Shown one piece after another: positions 1 through 7,096 of a stretch of 34,737 nt of DNA; position 1 is the stretch's first letter, and each line of letters begins with the position of its first letter. The notes under the pieces are model-generated. The model worked only from the letters and a program-made list of their open reading frames with translations, searched no databases and was not told the DNA's origin. The position numbers were made by a program, and so were the translations under genes. The stretch comes from Candidatus Sulfotelmatobacter sp. (GTDB taxonomy: Bacteria > Acidobacteriota > Terriglobia > Terriglobales > Acidobacteriaceae). The stretch is taken from NCBI GenBank assembly GCA_030041215.1, contig JASHOH010000157.1:1-34737 (forward strand). Reading direction: 5' to 3'.

Positions 1-255
1 AGGCCACGTGGGCGGCTGGAGCCACTGCGCTATTTCTCCATTGCCATCTCCCATGTCGCCGTGACACCCCTCGCAATAGCGGTGGTAGTCGTCCTTCCCG
101 TCGTCGACGTGTCCGGTGTGTCCCGCAACGTGACTCTGCATGTTGTCGCGAGAGGCTATATCCAACGTGGTTAATTGGGCCGTTGAAGTCAGCGGCAGCA
201 TGAAAAATGCGGCCGCACCCACTGCCAGCATCCACTTTTGCAATCCTGTCCGCAT
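1..255 (-). CDS. c-type cytochrome, N-terminal part (cut by window edge)
   Basis: Reading the minus strand from the ATG at 255 gives 85 codons open to the window edge. The first ~26 residues form a signal peptide (MRTGLQKWM, then a hydrophobic AVGAAAFFML stretch ending near STAQ), so the product is exported. Around residue 54 there is a CEGCH motif followed by GDMGDGNGE and then LQPPTWP, the classical class I cytochrome c pattern (CxxCHG, GDG, then a proline-rich turn). It should bind one covalent haem in the periplasm and carry electrons; the axial Met would lie beyond the edge. It starts 35 bases after the stop of the Cyc2-like gene on the same strand, so the two probably form an operon and may be redox partners (inference). 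The family is clear; the exact subclass is not, because the C-terminal part is missing. Confidence 0.85.
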   Translation of the reverse strand, partial: MRTGLQKWMLAVGAAAFFMLPLTSTAQLTTLDIASRDNMQSHVAGHTGHVDDGKDDYHRYCEGCHGDMGDGNGEIAQWLQPPTWP

Positions 256-290
256 ATCCGTCCCTCACGTACGTCTCAAGAAATCGATAG

Positions 291-1814
291 TTAGAAATCG
301 AAGTCAAGCGCAAGCAAGAATTCGTTGATGTTGGTGCTCGTGGTAAGAGCCGTAATCGGCGAAACAGGCCCCGTACCGTTCTGAAGGAAGTGGTTGATTT
401 CCGCCTGCACCGCCATACCGGCTCTGCTGGTCATGAACGGGTTCCAACGAATCAGCGCGTTGTAGTTGTTGATATTTCCCAGGTTCGAAGGAGACGGGCC
501 CGTCGCACCGGTCGGGTTGGTACCCAAGAATCCTAGGCCATCGGCCTGCCGCGACATTTTCTCCAGTTCGTAATCGGCAATGAAGATCAGTTGCGGAGTG
601 AAAACGTAACGGGCCTCGAAGGTGACGCCGTTCCAGGTGGGCCCTTGAGCTCCAGCCGGGAGGGACGTGCCTGGAGTGTTGTTGGGTAAGCAACTCGGAG
701 GACAGGACGGAATTCCATTCTCAGCCGGGCCTGGATTGATCGGGTTGCCATAGCCCTGTCCGAACCACGCATTGTCCAGCCCGTGCTGCGTGACCACGTT
801 CAGGTCAAAGTGCGGACCGAAGTAAAATTGGGTCGTGATGCCGACGCGATAGAAGCTCTTGTTAGTGATCCCTGAGCCGGCAATCGGGATTCCGCCGGTC
901 GTTCGATAGTAGGTGGCGGCTTCTCCCACAAAAGCGTAGGCCCCGAGACGCTGCACGTCCCACTTGCCTGCATCAATGGCTTGATCGAAGGTAAAAAACC
1001 CACTGTACGAATTGGCGCCCGTGATCAGGTTCTCATTGCCGTCGCTTGAACTGAGCAAGGCTGCGGAGACTCGCGTGCGGTCGTTATAGGAGTGCCCCAT
1101 GTACTCCATGCCCAGTTGGTTGCTGCCCATCTGTCCGAAGATGTTTCCATCGTTAACGGGAATGAAGTGGTAGGTCTGATAAATGCCTCCGTTTGCCGTC
1201 AGCCCAACCATTCTCTTCTCGGAAAGGAGGTTGTTGAGTTCGAACCGGCCCATCTTAATGTTGAGCCAGGAACTCCCGAAAAGATTGTCGAAACGCGCCA
1301 TGACGGTTTCGAAATGGAAGGTGGCGGTCGGGTCCGAAGAAGGCAGCACATAGAACGAAATGTTTTTCTCCAACGTGCCGCCGGTGTGGAAGTCGAGGCC
1401 GCTAAGATCGAAGCCGGAAGAAGTGATCCGGTCGATCGCCCCGTTAGTAGTAACGGCTACCGGAGTCACCGATGTGTTGTATACGTCAACATCGCTGGCG
1501 GTGCTGTAACGGTGCCAAATGGGCGTGATGCGGAACGTGACCGGCCAATACGATGGATTCTGCCAAATCGGGGCATCACGATCGTTCATAATCTGGTAGC
1601 CGTTATCGCGGAACTTCAACCCGAAGTTGTTCAGGATCGGCCAGGTTTCATGGCAGGCGGAACAACGCAATCCGTACTTGCGGGCGAAGGCAGGCAGGGC
1701 ATTCGCGGATTGGCTGCAGGTCACAGTTACGAACAGCAGAACCAGGCCCATTGCGGCCAAGGACGTGGCAGCGTGAAATGCTTTGCGAAGACGGGGACGA
1801 CTAGAATCGTACAT
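291..1814 (-). CDS. Cyc2-like fused monohaem cytochrome / outer-membrane beta-barrel protein
   Basis: 507 aa. I chose the ATG at 1814 because GAGGAG lies 7 bases upstream; a TTG six codons earlier is also open. Signal peptide to about SANA, then FARKYGLRCSACH, a c-haem site, followed by FGLKF and DNGY. This order (FAR..G..CxxCH...P.L..FG..F...GY) is the signature I know from the haem end of Cyc2, the fused cytochrome-porin of Fe(II) oxidisers, and from related uncharacterised acidobacterial and deltaproteobacterial cytochromes. The remaining ~430 residues alternate polar and aromatic/hydrophobic residues as in a beta-barrel and end in LLALDFDF, with a terminal Phe typical of outer-membrane proteins. 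Inferred role: electron transfer across the outer membrane to the periplasmic cytochrome encoded just downstream. The substrate is unknown; iron oxidation is only a hypothesis. Confidence 0.75.
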   Translation of the reverse strand: MYDSSRPRLRKAFHAATSLAAMGLVLLFVTVTCSQSANALPAFARKYGLRCSACHETWPILNNFGLKFRDNGYQIMNDRDAPIWQNPSYWPVTFRITPIWHRYSTASDVDVYNTSVTPVAVTTNGAIDRITSSGFDLSGLDFHTGGTLEKNISFYVLPSSDPTATFHFETVMARFDNLFGSSWLNIKMGRFELNNLLSEKRMVGLTANGGIYQTYHFIPVNDGNIFGQMGSNQLGMEYMGHSYNDRTRVSAALLSSSDGNENLITGANSYSGFFTFDQAIDAGKWDVQRLGAYAFVGEAATYYRTTGGIPIAGSGITNKSFYRVGITTQFYFGPHFDLNVVTQHGLDNAWFGQGYGNPINPGPAENGIPSCPPSCLPNNTPGTSLPAGAQGPTWNGVTFEARYVFTPQLIFIADYELEKMSRQADGLGFLGTNPTGATGPSPSNLGNINNYNALIRWNPFMTSRAGMAVQAEINHFLQNGTGPVSPITALTTSTNINEFLLALDFDF

Positions 1815-1967
1815 GACCGGACTCCTCGGCAAAGATCAAATCGGTTGTTTGTTGTGTTGAAGGCCGTGCTCCCACAAAAGCACGGGTGCATCGAGAAAGA
1901 AAAAAACACCTATTTTTCGCCGGCGGTAAAACGGAGTTAAAGGGTCGTACCACCGTACCGGAGCGGA

Positions 1968-1997
1968 ATCCTACTACAGCGTGCAAATAAAGTTCAA
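1968..1997 (-). promoter_or_regulatory. candidate promoter of the cytochrome operon
   Basis: On the minus strand, TTGAAC (1992-1997) is followed after 18 bases by TAGGAT (1968-1973), giving 5/6 and 4/6 matches to the sigma-70 consensus. It lies about 150 bases before the ATG at 1814. Seen by eye only; other arrangements are possible. Confidence 0.3.
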
Positions 1998-2079
1998 GAG
2001 AATTTGACAAGTTTTTTACAATGTCGGCGGTTGGCCCTTCTTCACCCGTCCCGCAACCCCGCAAAGATCGGGTTCAGAG

Positions 2080-2108
2080 TTGACAGTCTTGTGCCTCGAG
2101 GATGAAAC
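2080..2108 (+). promoter_or_regulatory. candidate promoter of the SH3-protein operon
   Basis: A perfect TTGACA (2080-2085) is followed after 17 bases by TGAAAC (2103-2108), a weak -10 with 3/6 matches. It lies about 30 bases before the GTG start at 2139. The perfect -35 makes it worth listing; the poor -10 keeps confidence low. Confidence 0.3.
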
Positions 2109-2138
2109 TCTGAGAAGTTTCGGACCAGTGGAGAATCA

Positions 2139-3272
2139 GTGAACTTCCCGGTATTGAATCGAAGCTGTCGGGTTGCGCGCACTAAAAATCGTATCGCTAG
2201 TTTTTTGCCGCTTCTGTTTTTGCTGGTGGCGCTTCCGGCCGCCGGCCGTGACAAAAATAAAATGGTCTATGGGGAAGGGTTTGTCGTTGATATCCCCATG
2301 CCCATAAGCGAAGTCGAGCCGGTTGTGGAAGAAGTTGCACGGAGCGGGATTATCCACGGAACCAAAGAGTACAACAAGGACCAATTCATTGCGGGAGCGC
2401 AGCCTGCCAAATCTTCAAGCCTTTTTCCCCCGTGGACGGAAGGCGGCAAAGTTTTCTACAAAGTTCGCGAAAAAGCGCTTGACCCCCGTAACTTCCAGAA
2501 CAGCGAAGACGAGGGCACCCTGGCCGTCCGCTACGTGGTAAAGGCGGATGGGGAAAAGAACACGATTTTGCGGATCGACGCGCTCTTTCAGGAGGATGTT
2601 CGCCGCACCATTCACAAATCAAATGGATCGGTCGAAAGCGAAGAATACAGGGACATTCGCGATCACCTCGATGCCGTCCAACTGATGAAGAAGGAGGATG
2701 CGGAGGCCAATGCCAGGCGGCAGGAAATACTCGAGAAAAAAAAGCATCCCTCGGCTGATCTGCCCTTCATGGTTCCGGACAGCTCCAGCCGGGGATCCGA
2801 AAGCCTGGCTGATTCCGGCTCGAAAACCTCCGCATCGTATTCCGAGCCGCCGTCATCCGGCAGTCCTGCTTCCGTTCAAACGGCGACAGCGCAGATTCCT
2901 GCAGCTGCACCTGCGCCTGTACAACCCGGAGCCGGCCAACCCGCGGGAATACCAGTAACGGCGGCCGAGACTTCGCCCGCGCAGGCTTCACCAGCTCCAG
3001 CTTCCGCTTCCGTGGATTTAGCTGCTCCGGCGGTCCCAGGTCAAACTCTCGAAGAACGCGTTAAAGGCCTGCGGCGGGAGGTCGAGAGGCTGGTGAAATC
3101 GCCCGGAGCTGCCCTCAGGTCCGCGCCCTTCCACACGGCCAGCACGTTGGCGACTTTATCGAGCGGCACCGAAGTCTTGATTCTCATTTCCACACCATAC
3201 TGGTATGGCGTGGAGACTCACGAAGGTCAGCACGGCTGGATCATGCGCGACGAACTGGAGGATCTGCGATGA
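2139..3272 (+). CDS. exported protein with C-terminal SH3-like domain, function unknown
   Basis: 377 aa, GTG start with GGAG five bases upstream. A basic N-terminus (NRSCRVARTKNR) and hydrophobic SFLPLLFLLVALPAAG form a signal peptide. Residues ~45-190 make a globular domain that I do not recognise, with mixed strands and many charged residues. Residues ~205-300 are a Pro/Ala/Ser-rich linker. A short coiled coil follows (LEERVKGLRREVERLV, ~305-322), then an SH3b-like end (LRSAPFHTASTLATLSSG, later YWYGVETHEGQHGWI). Bacterial SH3 domains usually bind peptidoglycan or other envelope polymers, so a periplasmic or cell-surface role is inferred. The stop overlaps the next ATG by four bases (ATGA), so the two are co-translated. 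The next gene has the same layout: they look like tandem paralogues. Confidence 0.75.
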   Translation: MNFPVLNRSCRVARTKNRIASFLPLLFLLVALPAAGRDKNKMVYGEGFVVDIPMPISEVEPVVEEVARSGIIHGTKEYNKDQFIAGAQPAKSSSLFPPWTEGGKVFYKVREKALDPRNFQNSEDEGTLAVRYVVKADGEKNTILRIDALFQEDVRRTIHKSNGSVESEEYRDIRDHLDAVQLMKKEDAEANARRQEILEKKKHPSADLPFMVPDSSSRGSESLADSGSKTSASYSEPPSSGSPASVQTATAQIPAAAPAPVQPGAGQPAGIPVTAAETSPAQASPAPASASVDLAAPAVPGQTLEERVKGLRREVERLVKSPGAALRSAPFHTASTLATLSSGTEVLILISTPYWYGVETHEGQHGWIMRDELEDLR

Positions 3273-4651
3273 TGGCACCGTCGCCGACTCGCCGAACCTA
3301 TGGCTTGCTCTTCCTGGCTGCATTGTGCGCTCTGCTGTTTGCCAGCACCGTCCGCAGTACGGGACAAAGCAATGGATTGGAGCGAACCTTCCCGCAATCG
3401 AAAGCTGCGGTCGAAAGTGCGCTCCGGCAGATGCAGTCGGCCATCTCAGGCCGCTTGCCGATTCTGGATGGCTTTGCCACTTCGTCTGATCATCCACTCG
3501 AGAACTATCATCGCGGCTTCTACCAGGCCAAATTCCAGGTGAGCGCACTGCCCTCCGGTGGTTCGGTCGTGCATGTGAACGTGGAAGTTACCGCCTGGTT
3601 CGCCGATCCCACGTCCAGCCGCTCGGGTTATCAGCTGTTGAAGTCGAATGGGCGACTGGAAGCGGACATGCTCGATCAATTGTCCGAGCAACTCGGCCAG
3701 GGCGGCCCTGCGATTTCTTCGGCGCCCGCTTCGCGCCAAGCATTTCCTTCCGAGCGCATAGCATCTACCGAACAAAAAGCGCCAGTGGAGCCGTCGTCCG
3801 GATCAGGGCAGGCGGGTTCTGAGCCGGTAAGGAATGCAGCATCAACCGAAGCCAGGATTGCAGCGCCGCAGCCGCAGCTCCCCGAAAATGGAGGCGGGCT
3901 TAGTTCGCCCCTAGCCAAGGGTCTCTCGCAAAATGAGGCTACATCCTCAATCCCGGAGAATAAAGTTACGGCTAATGATGAACGCGCGCTGCACGCCGAA
4001 CTGGAGAGTCTGCAAGAAATCCTGAAGAACCAGGCGCATCCCAAGAACCTGGTCGCAGTGAAAAAATCAGGAACACCGGTCGTGGCTTCGGCCAGCCTCA
4101 ATGCGAAGACGCTGTTCCTTGCCAGCGCCCACGATGAATTCGAGATGCTGGATTACAACCAGGATTGGGTGCACGTGCGCATTTCCGGCCTCTCGCGAGG
4201 ATGGATATGGCGCAACAGTCTGGAGATGCCCGACAATATTCCCACAAGCGACGCGGCGCCCGATGCGATGCCCGCTGCGGCCGATGTATTTCATGTTACT
4301 CGCGAAGAAACTGCGCAGTTCCCAGGCGACTGGGCGCCGCTGCGCGGTAAAAGTGTGAAGATCATTTCCGTGGAAAAAGCGAATGAAAGCAAGGAAGTCG
4401 GGCCTCAGCTCAGGCTGGAGTTTGTGAAGTCGTTGTTCGATCAGAATTTTGCCGGGCTGACTCAGAAAGCGCAGGAACTTTCGGGAATTGTCGTAATCTT
4501 CGATTCGGCCGATGGCGGCATGATCGCGGCGCCTTTGGCGGTCCTCCAGCAGTGGAAGGCCGGAACATTGTCGGATGCGGCGCTATGGCATCAATGTTTT
4601 TTTGATCCGCCGGAAACCTTTAACGCATCTACGGTTTCGCCGAGCCAGTGA
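3269..4651 (+). CDS. exported SH3-like protein, paralogue of the upstream gene
   Basis: 460 aa, starting in the ATGA overlap with the preceding gene. The signal peptide spans ~8-30 (TYGLLFLAALCALLFAST). Residues ~35-145 form an unrecognised globular domain (FPQSKAAVESALRQMQ; VVHVNVEVTAWFADP). A low-complexity linker rich in Pro, Ser and Ala follows, then a short coiled coil (LHAELESLQEILKNQ, ~242-256) and an SH3b-like domain (~265-325, ending DWVHVRISGLSRGWIWRNSLE). Unlike its neighbour it has an extra C-terminal domain of ~110 residues (KSVKIISVEKANESK; ELSGIVVIFDSADGG) of unknown nature. The order globular domain, linker, coiled coil, SH3 matches the upstream protein, suggesting duplication followed by divergence. 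Probably envelope-located; no enzyme motif seen. Confidence 0.72.
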   Translation: MMAPSPTRRTYGLLFLAALCALLFASTVRSTGQSNGLERTFPQSKAAVESALRQMQSAISGRLPILDGFATSSDHPLENYHRGFYQAKFQVSALPSGGSVVHVNVEVTAWFADPTSSRSGYQLLKSNGRLEADMLDQLSEQLGQGGPAISSAPASRQAFPSERIASTEQKAPVEPSSGSGQAGSEPVRNAASTEARIAAPQPQLPENGGGLSSPLAKGLSQNEATSSIPENKVTANDERALHAELESLQEILKNQAHPKNLVAVKKSGTPVVASASLNAKTLFLASAHDEFEMLDYNQDWVHVRISGLSRGWIWRNSLEMPDNIPTSDAAPDAMPAAADVFHVTREETAQFPGDWAPLRGKSVKIISVEKANESKEVGPQLRLEFVKSLFDQNFAGLTQKAQELSGIVVIFDSADGGMIAAPLAVLQQWKAGTLSDAALWHQCFFDPPETFNASTVSPSQ

Positions 4652-4719
4652 GATCTGGCGAGAGTTTGGACTTGACTTTCGCCGCCTATCAGAGTACGTA
4701 TGAAAGCCTTGAGGGTCTT

Positions 4720-4774
4720 GGCAGCTTTGTGGGGCTGCCTTGGGGAGCACCAGAATCGCCTTTTTGGGTGCTCC
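4720..4774. repeat. two adjacent inverted repeats
   Basis: GGCAGC (4720-4725) pairs with GCTGCC (4734-4739) over an 8-base loop. GGAGCACC (4744-4751) pairs with GGTGCTCC (4767-4774) over a 15-base loop containing TTTTT. They lie between the SH3 operon stop (4651) and the haem O synthase start. The T-run is inside the loop rather than after the stem, so this is not a standard terminator. It may be a dispersed intergenic repeat or a decay/attenuation structure. Confidence 0.45.
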
Positions 4775-4813
4775 ACCCTTCGCTAACAGAACGACCTCGA
4801 TAACTTTTCTTCC

Positions 4814-5749
4814 GTGAGCGCGATGATCCAGGCAAATGTTTTGATTCGCAGGCAGGCGTCGGTCTTGTTGCGTGATTACGCCGAGTTGATGAAGCTGCGC
4901 GTAACCACTCTGATTGTGATGACGGCCTGGTGCGGCTACTACTTTGGGGCGCAGAAGAGTGGGGTATCGTCACTTTCCTGGGGTTTATTCCATGCGCTGC
5001 TGGGAATCGCGCTGGTTTCCAGCGGGACGGCAGCGCTCAATGAAGTGATGGAGCATGAGGTGGATGGGCGCATGCGCCGCACGGCACAGCGTCCTTTGCC
5101 GGCCGGGCGCATGAGCGTGCGTCATGCCACCATCGTAGGTTCGGTGGCCACCTTGGGCGGATCGATCTATCTGGCCGCATTTACCAACCCGCTCACTGGT
5201 TTGCTGACGTTTCTGACCTCGGTTGTATATCTGGCTGCTTACACGCCGTTGAAGCGGGTTTCGCCGGTCTGCACATTCGTAGGCGCTTTTCCCGGTGCCA
5301 TGCCGGGGGTTTTGGGCTGGACCGCTGCCCGCGGCCGGCTCGAATGGGGCGCTTTGATTCTGTTTGCCATTCTTTTTGCGTGGCAATTTCCGCACTTCTT
5401 CTCCATCGCCTGGCTTTACCGCGAGGACTACGCGCAGGGCGGAATTCGCATGCTGCCCGTGGTAGAGGATGATGGACGCTCGACGACGCGGCGCATCGTG
5501 GCCTATTCGTTGATTCTGATTCCGCTTAGTGTTTTGCCGAGCGTGTTTGGAATGGCGGGAAAAATCTATCTGGTCGGCGCGATCGTGTTCAGCTTTGGTC
5601 TCTTCTACTTCGGCGCACGGCTTGCGTTCGCCCACTTACCGTTAAACAATCCACGGTCGAAAATGCTTGCTCGCCACGTTTTGCAGGCTACGATAATTTA
5701 CCTGCCCCTGCTGTTCGCGCTCATGATGAGCAATCCGGCGCGGCCTTGA
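4814..5749 (+). CDS. ctaB: haem O synthase (protohaem IX farnesyltransferase)
   Basis: 311 aa, the normal length for CtaB/CyoE of the UbiA superfamily. It transfers a farnesyl group to haem b, making haem O for terminal oxidases, in the inner membrane. The prenyl-diphosphate site is visible at N76-x3-E80-x3-D84 followed by MRRTAQRPLPAGRM; the second position is Glu where Proteobacteria have Asp. The second conserved loop, YREDYAQGGIRMLPVV, is intact at ~202-217. About eight or nine hydrophobic segments are present. The GTG at 4814 has no clear ribosome site; the ATG at 4823 preceded by GAG is an alternative. No oxidase subunit genes lie beside it here, so it is probably transcribed alone or with genes outside this operon. 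Confidence 0.93.
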   Translation: MSAMIQANVLIRRQASVLLRDYAELMKLRVTTLIVMTAWCGYYFGAQKSGVSSLSWGLFHALLGIALVSSGTAALNEVMEHEVDGRMRRTAQRPLPAGRMSVRHATIVGSVATLGGSIYLAAFTNPLTGLLTFLTSVVYLAAYTPLKRVSPVCTFVGAFPGAMPGVLGWTAARGRLEWGALILFAILFAWQFPHFFSIAWLYREDYAQGGIRMLPVVEDDGRSTTRRIVAYSLILIPLSVLPSVFGMAGKIYLVGAIVFSFGLFYFGARLAFAHLPLNNPRSKMLARHVLQATIIYLPLLFALMMSNPARP

Positions 5750-5838
5750 TTTGAGCTCGGTTGCCTCGGATTTCTTTGAGTACGTTTCTTTTCCGCTTAC
5801 CCAACGCCCACCCATACTGGCAACCCAGGCTTCCCGGC

Positions 5839-6006
5839 TTATGGAAGTGAGCTTCCTACTTGCGAGAACACATTGTTTGCATTGGCGCCGATCAAGCGCA
5901 CTGTGCTAACAACAATCACGAGCACCACTGCCAGCATGACAGCATATTCGGCGATGTCTTCTCCTGCATCGTCGGAGCAGAGCCGCATTAGGCGCGCGTG
6001 ATTCAT
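5839..6006 (-). CDS. Flp/Fap-type (type IVb) pilin, 55 aa
   Basis: A small gene on the minus strand, ATG at 6006, with GAGGAAAG directly upstream as ribosome site. The protein begins MNHARLMRLCSDDAG, then EDIAEYAVMLAVVLVIVVS, and ends near NNVFSQVGSSLP. It has the Flp prepilin signature GxxxxEY (G15, E20, Y21): a TadV-type peptidase would cut after G15, leaving a mature pilin starting with Glu and a single hydrophobic helix. Flp pilins assemble into Tad pili used for adhesion. No tad assembly gene is in the window, so this is an orphan pilin gene served by machinery elsewhere. Length (55 aa) is typical. A different minus-strand frame over the same DNA (5906-6118) is Arg-rich and not credible. 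Confidence 0.85.
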   Translation of the reverse strand: MNHARLMRLCSDDAGEDIAEYAVMLAVVLVIVVSTVRLIGANANNVFSQVGSSLP

Positions 6007-6150
6007 CTTTCCTCAATCGAAAATGATGGCGTGCTGGGAATAGTGTGCGGGAAGACCGGCGAAAGCGGAATGGCCCCGATGTGTGAGGCACAAAGGTAAT
6101 CACCGAACGTCTACGCACGTCACTGTAGTAATCGGGGGCTGCAGACGGGG

Positions 6151-6183
6151 TTACAACCGGATTCGGACGTCGTTATATACGTC
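6151..6183 (+). promoter_or_regulatory. candidate promoter with palindromic operator-like site
   Basis: TTACAA (6151-6156) and TATATA (6174-6179) are 17 bases apart. The -10 lies inside the inverted repeat GACGT-cgttatat-ACGTC (6166-6183), as would fit a repressor site. The predicted transcript would start some 35 bases before the ATG at 6220. The -35 is weak (3/6). Confidence 0.35.
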
Positions 6184-6219
6184 AACTGTGTGGATTATGA
6201 TAGGCATCTAAGAGGGAAG

Positions 6220-6996
6220 ATGGGGATCCGGTTGAAAATCTTTTGGAGCGCAGTGTTGCTGGGCCTGAACTTATCGCCTGTGGGCGGCGCGGCCCTGCGG
6301 GCGGAATCGGGAGCATCGAGCAAGAGCTCTCCGTTGCCCGTCGAAGAGGTCGCCAGAAAATTAGAGGAAAGGAATGCGCAACAATTCGCGACGCTTGCCC
6401 AGTTTCGCGGCACACGCATTTATCACATGCAATATTTCGGATTTCCCAGACGGGAAGCCGAAATGGTGGTGAGGGTTAGTTACCGTGCTCCAGAGGCGAA
6501 AGAGTTCACGATCGTATCCCAAAGTGGTTCGACATACATTATCGATCATGTGTTGAAGAAATTGCTGCACGATGAACACGAATGCAGCAAAGAACAGAAT
6601 CGCGGCAGCATAGAACTGAGCACTCAGAACTACAACTTCAGCTACGCGGGATATGAAACGACAAAAGACGGAGCCCAGTATGTTCTCAACGTCGTCCCCA
6701 AGACCGCGAACAAGTTCTTATACCGCGGAAAAATCTGGGTTGACGCGAAGGATTTTGGAGTGACACGCATTGAAGCCGAACCGGCCAGGAACCCATCGTT
6801 CTGGATCAGCAGGACCAAAATAACTCACAGGTACGAAAAGATACGCGACTTCTGGCTTCCACTTGAGGACCGCACCGAGAGTTCGACGATATTGGGGGGA
6901 CGGGCGATGCTCTCAATCGAATACACAGATTACCAAGTCACCAGGACATCGGGCGTAGCCGCTTTGGGGACCTCGCAGCAGCGGACTTTGAAATAA
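6220..6996 (+). CDS. exported protein, possibly outer-membrane lipoprotein-sorting-like
   Basis: 258 aa from the ATG at 6220, which has AGAGGG just upstream and starts directly with a signal peptide (MGIRLKIFWSAVLLGLNLSP). A GTG at 6190 in the same frame would add ten residues. After the signal, residues ~35-60 hold a helical segment (PVEEVARKLEERNAQQFATL). The rest consists of many short strands (TRIYHMQYFGFP; AQYVLNVVPKTANKFLYRGKIWVD; FGVTRIEAEPARNPSFW). The string 'GKIWVDAKDFGVTRIE' resembles the core of LolA/LppX-fold and DUF4292-type proteins that bind lipids in the periplasm. This is a weak resemblance only. No catalytic motif is seen. It stands alone, with a 100-base gap to the next gene. 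Confidence 0.7.
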   Translation: MGIRLKIFWSAVLLGLNLSPVGGAALRAESGASSKSSPLPVEEVARKLEERNAQQFATLAQFRGTRIYHMQYFGFPRREAEMVVRVSYRAPEAKEFTIVSQSGSTYIIDHVLKKLLHDEHECSKEQNRGSIELSTQNYNFSYAGYETTKDGAQYVLNVVPKTANKFLYRGKIWVDAKDFGVTRIEAEPARNPSFWISRTKITHRYEKIRDFWLPLEDRTESSTILGGRAMLSIEYTDYQVTRTSGVAALGTSQQRTLK

Positions 6997-7096
6997 TGCC
7001 GGGAACACGCTCTGCGCGGCAAAACCTGCGAAAATGTATAGTGTCAATTGATCGTCTGACCTTTACGGCCGATTTCAGTTACTGCACACAACAAAA

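Larger units (their letters stand above)
1815..2138. other. divergent intergenic region, 324 bases
   Basis: This stretch separates the minus-strand cytochrome operon from the plus-strand SH3-protein operon. I see no convincing gene in it. It is AT-richer than its flanks around 1890-2030 and holds a candidate promoter for each direction (listed separately). A perfect inverted repeat GAAACT-ctgaga-AGTTTC at 2104-2121 sits just before the GTG start at 2139 and overlaps the weak -10 of the plus-strand candidate, so it could be an operator or a short leader hairpin. Confidence 0.5.

Noticed and set aside
1092-1940. 282-codon open frame on the plus strand opposite the Cyc2-like gene
   Set aside because: It runs antisense to a gene with clear signal peptide, haem motif and barrel pattern; its own protein has no recognisable features.
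4720-4774. Rho-independent terminator for the SH3 operon
   Set aside because: Stems are present but the T-run lies in a loop, not after a stem.
4985-5635. 216-codon minus-strand frame
   Set aside because: Antisense shadow of haem O synthase; Gln/Arg-rich with no domain.
5906-6118. 70-codon Arg-rich minus-strand frame
   Set aside because: Overlaps the Flp pilin in another frame; composition is implausible and the pilin has motif and ribosome site.
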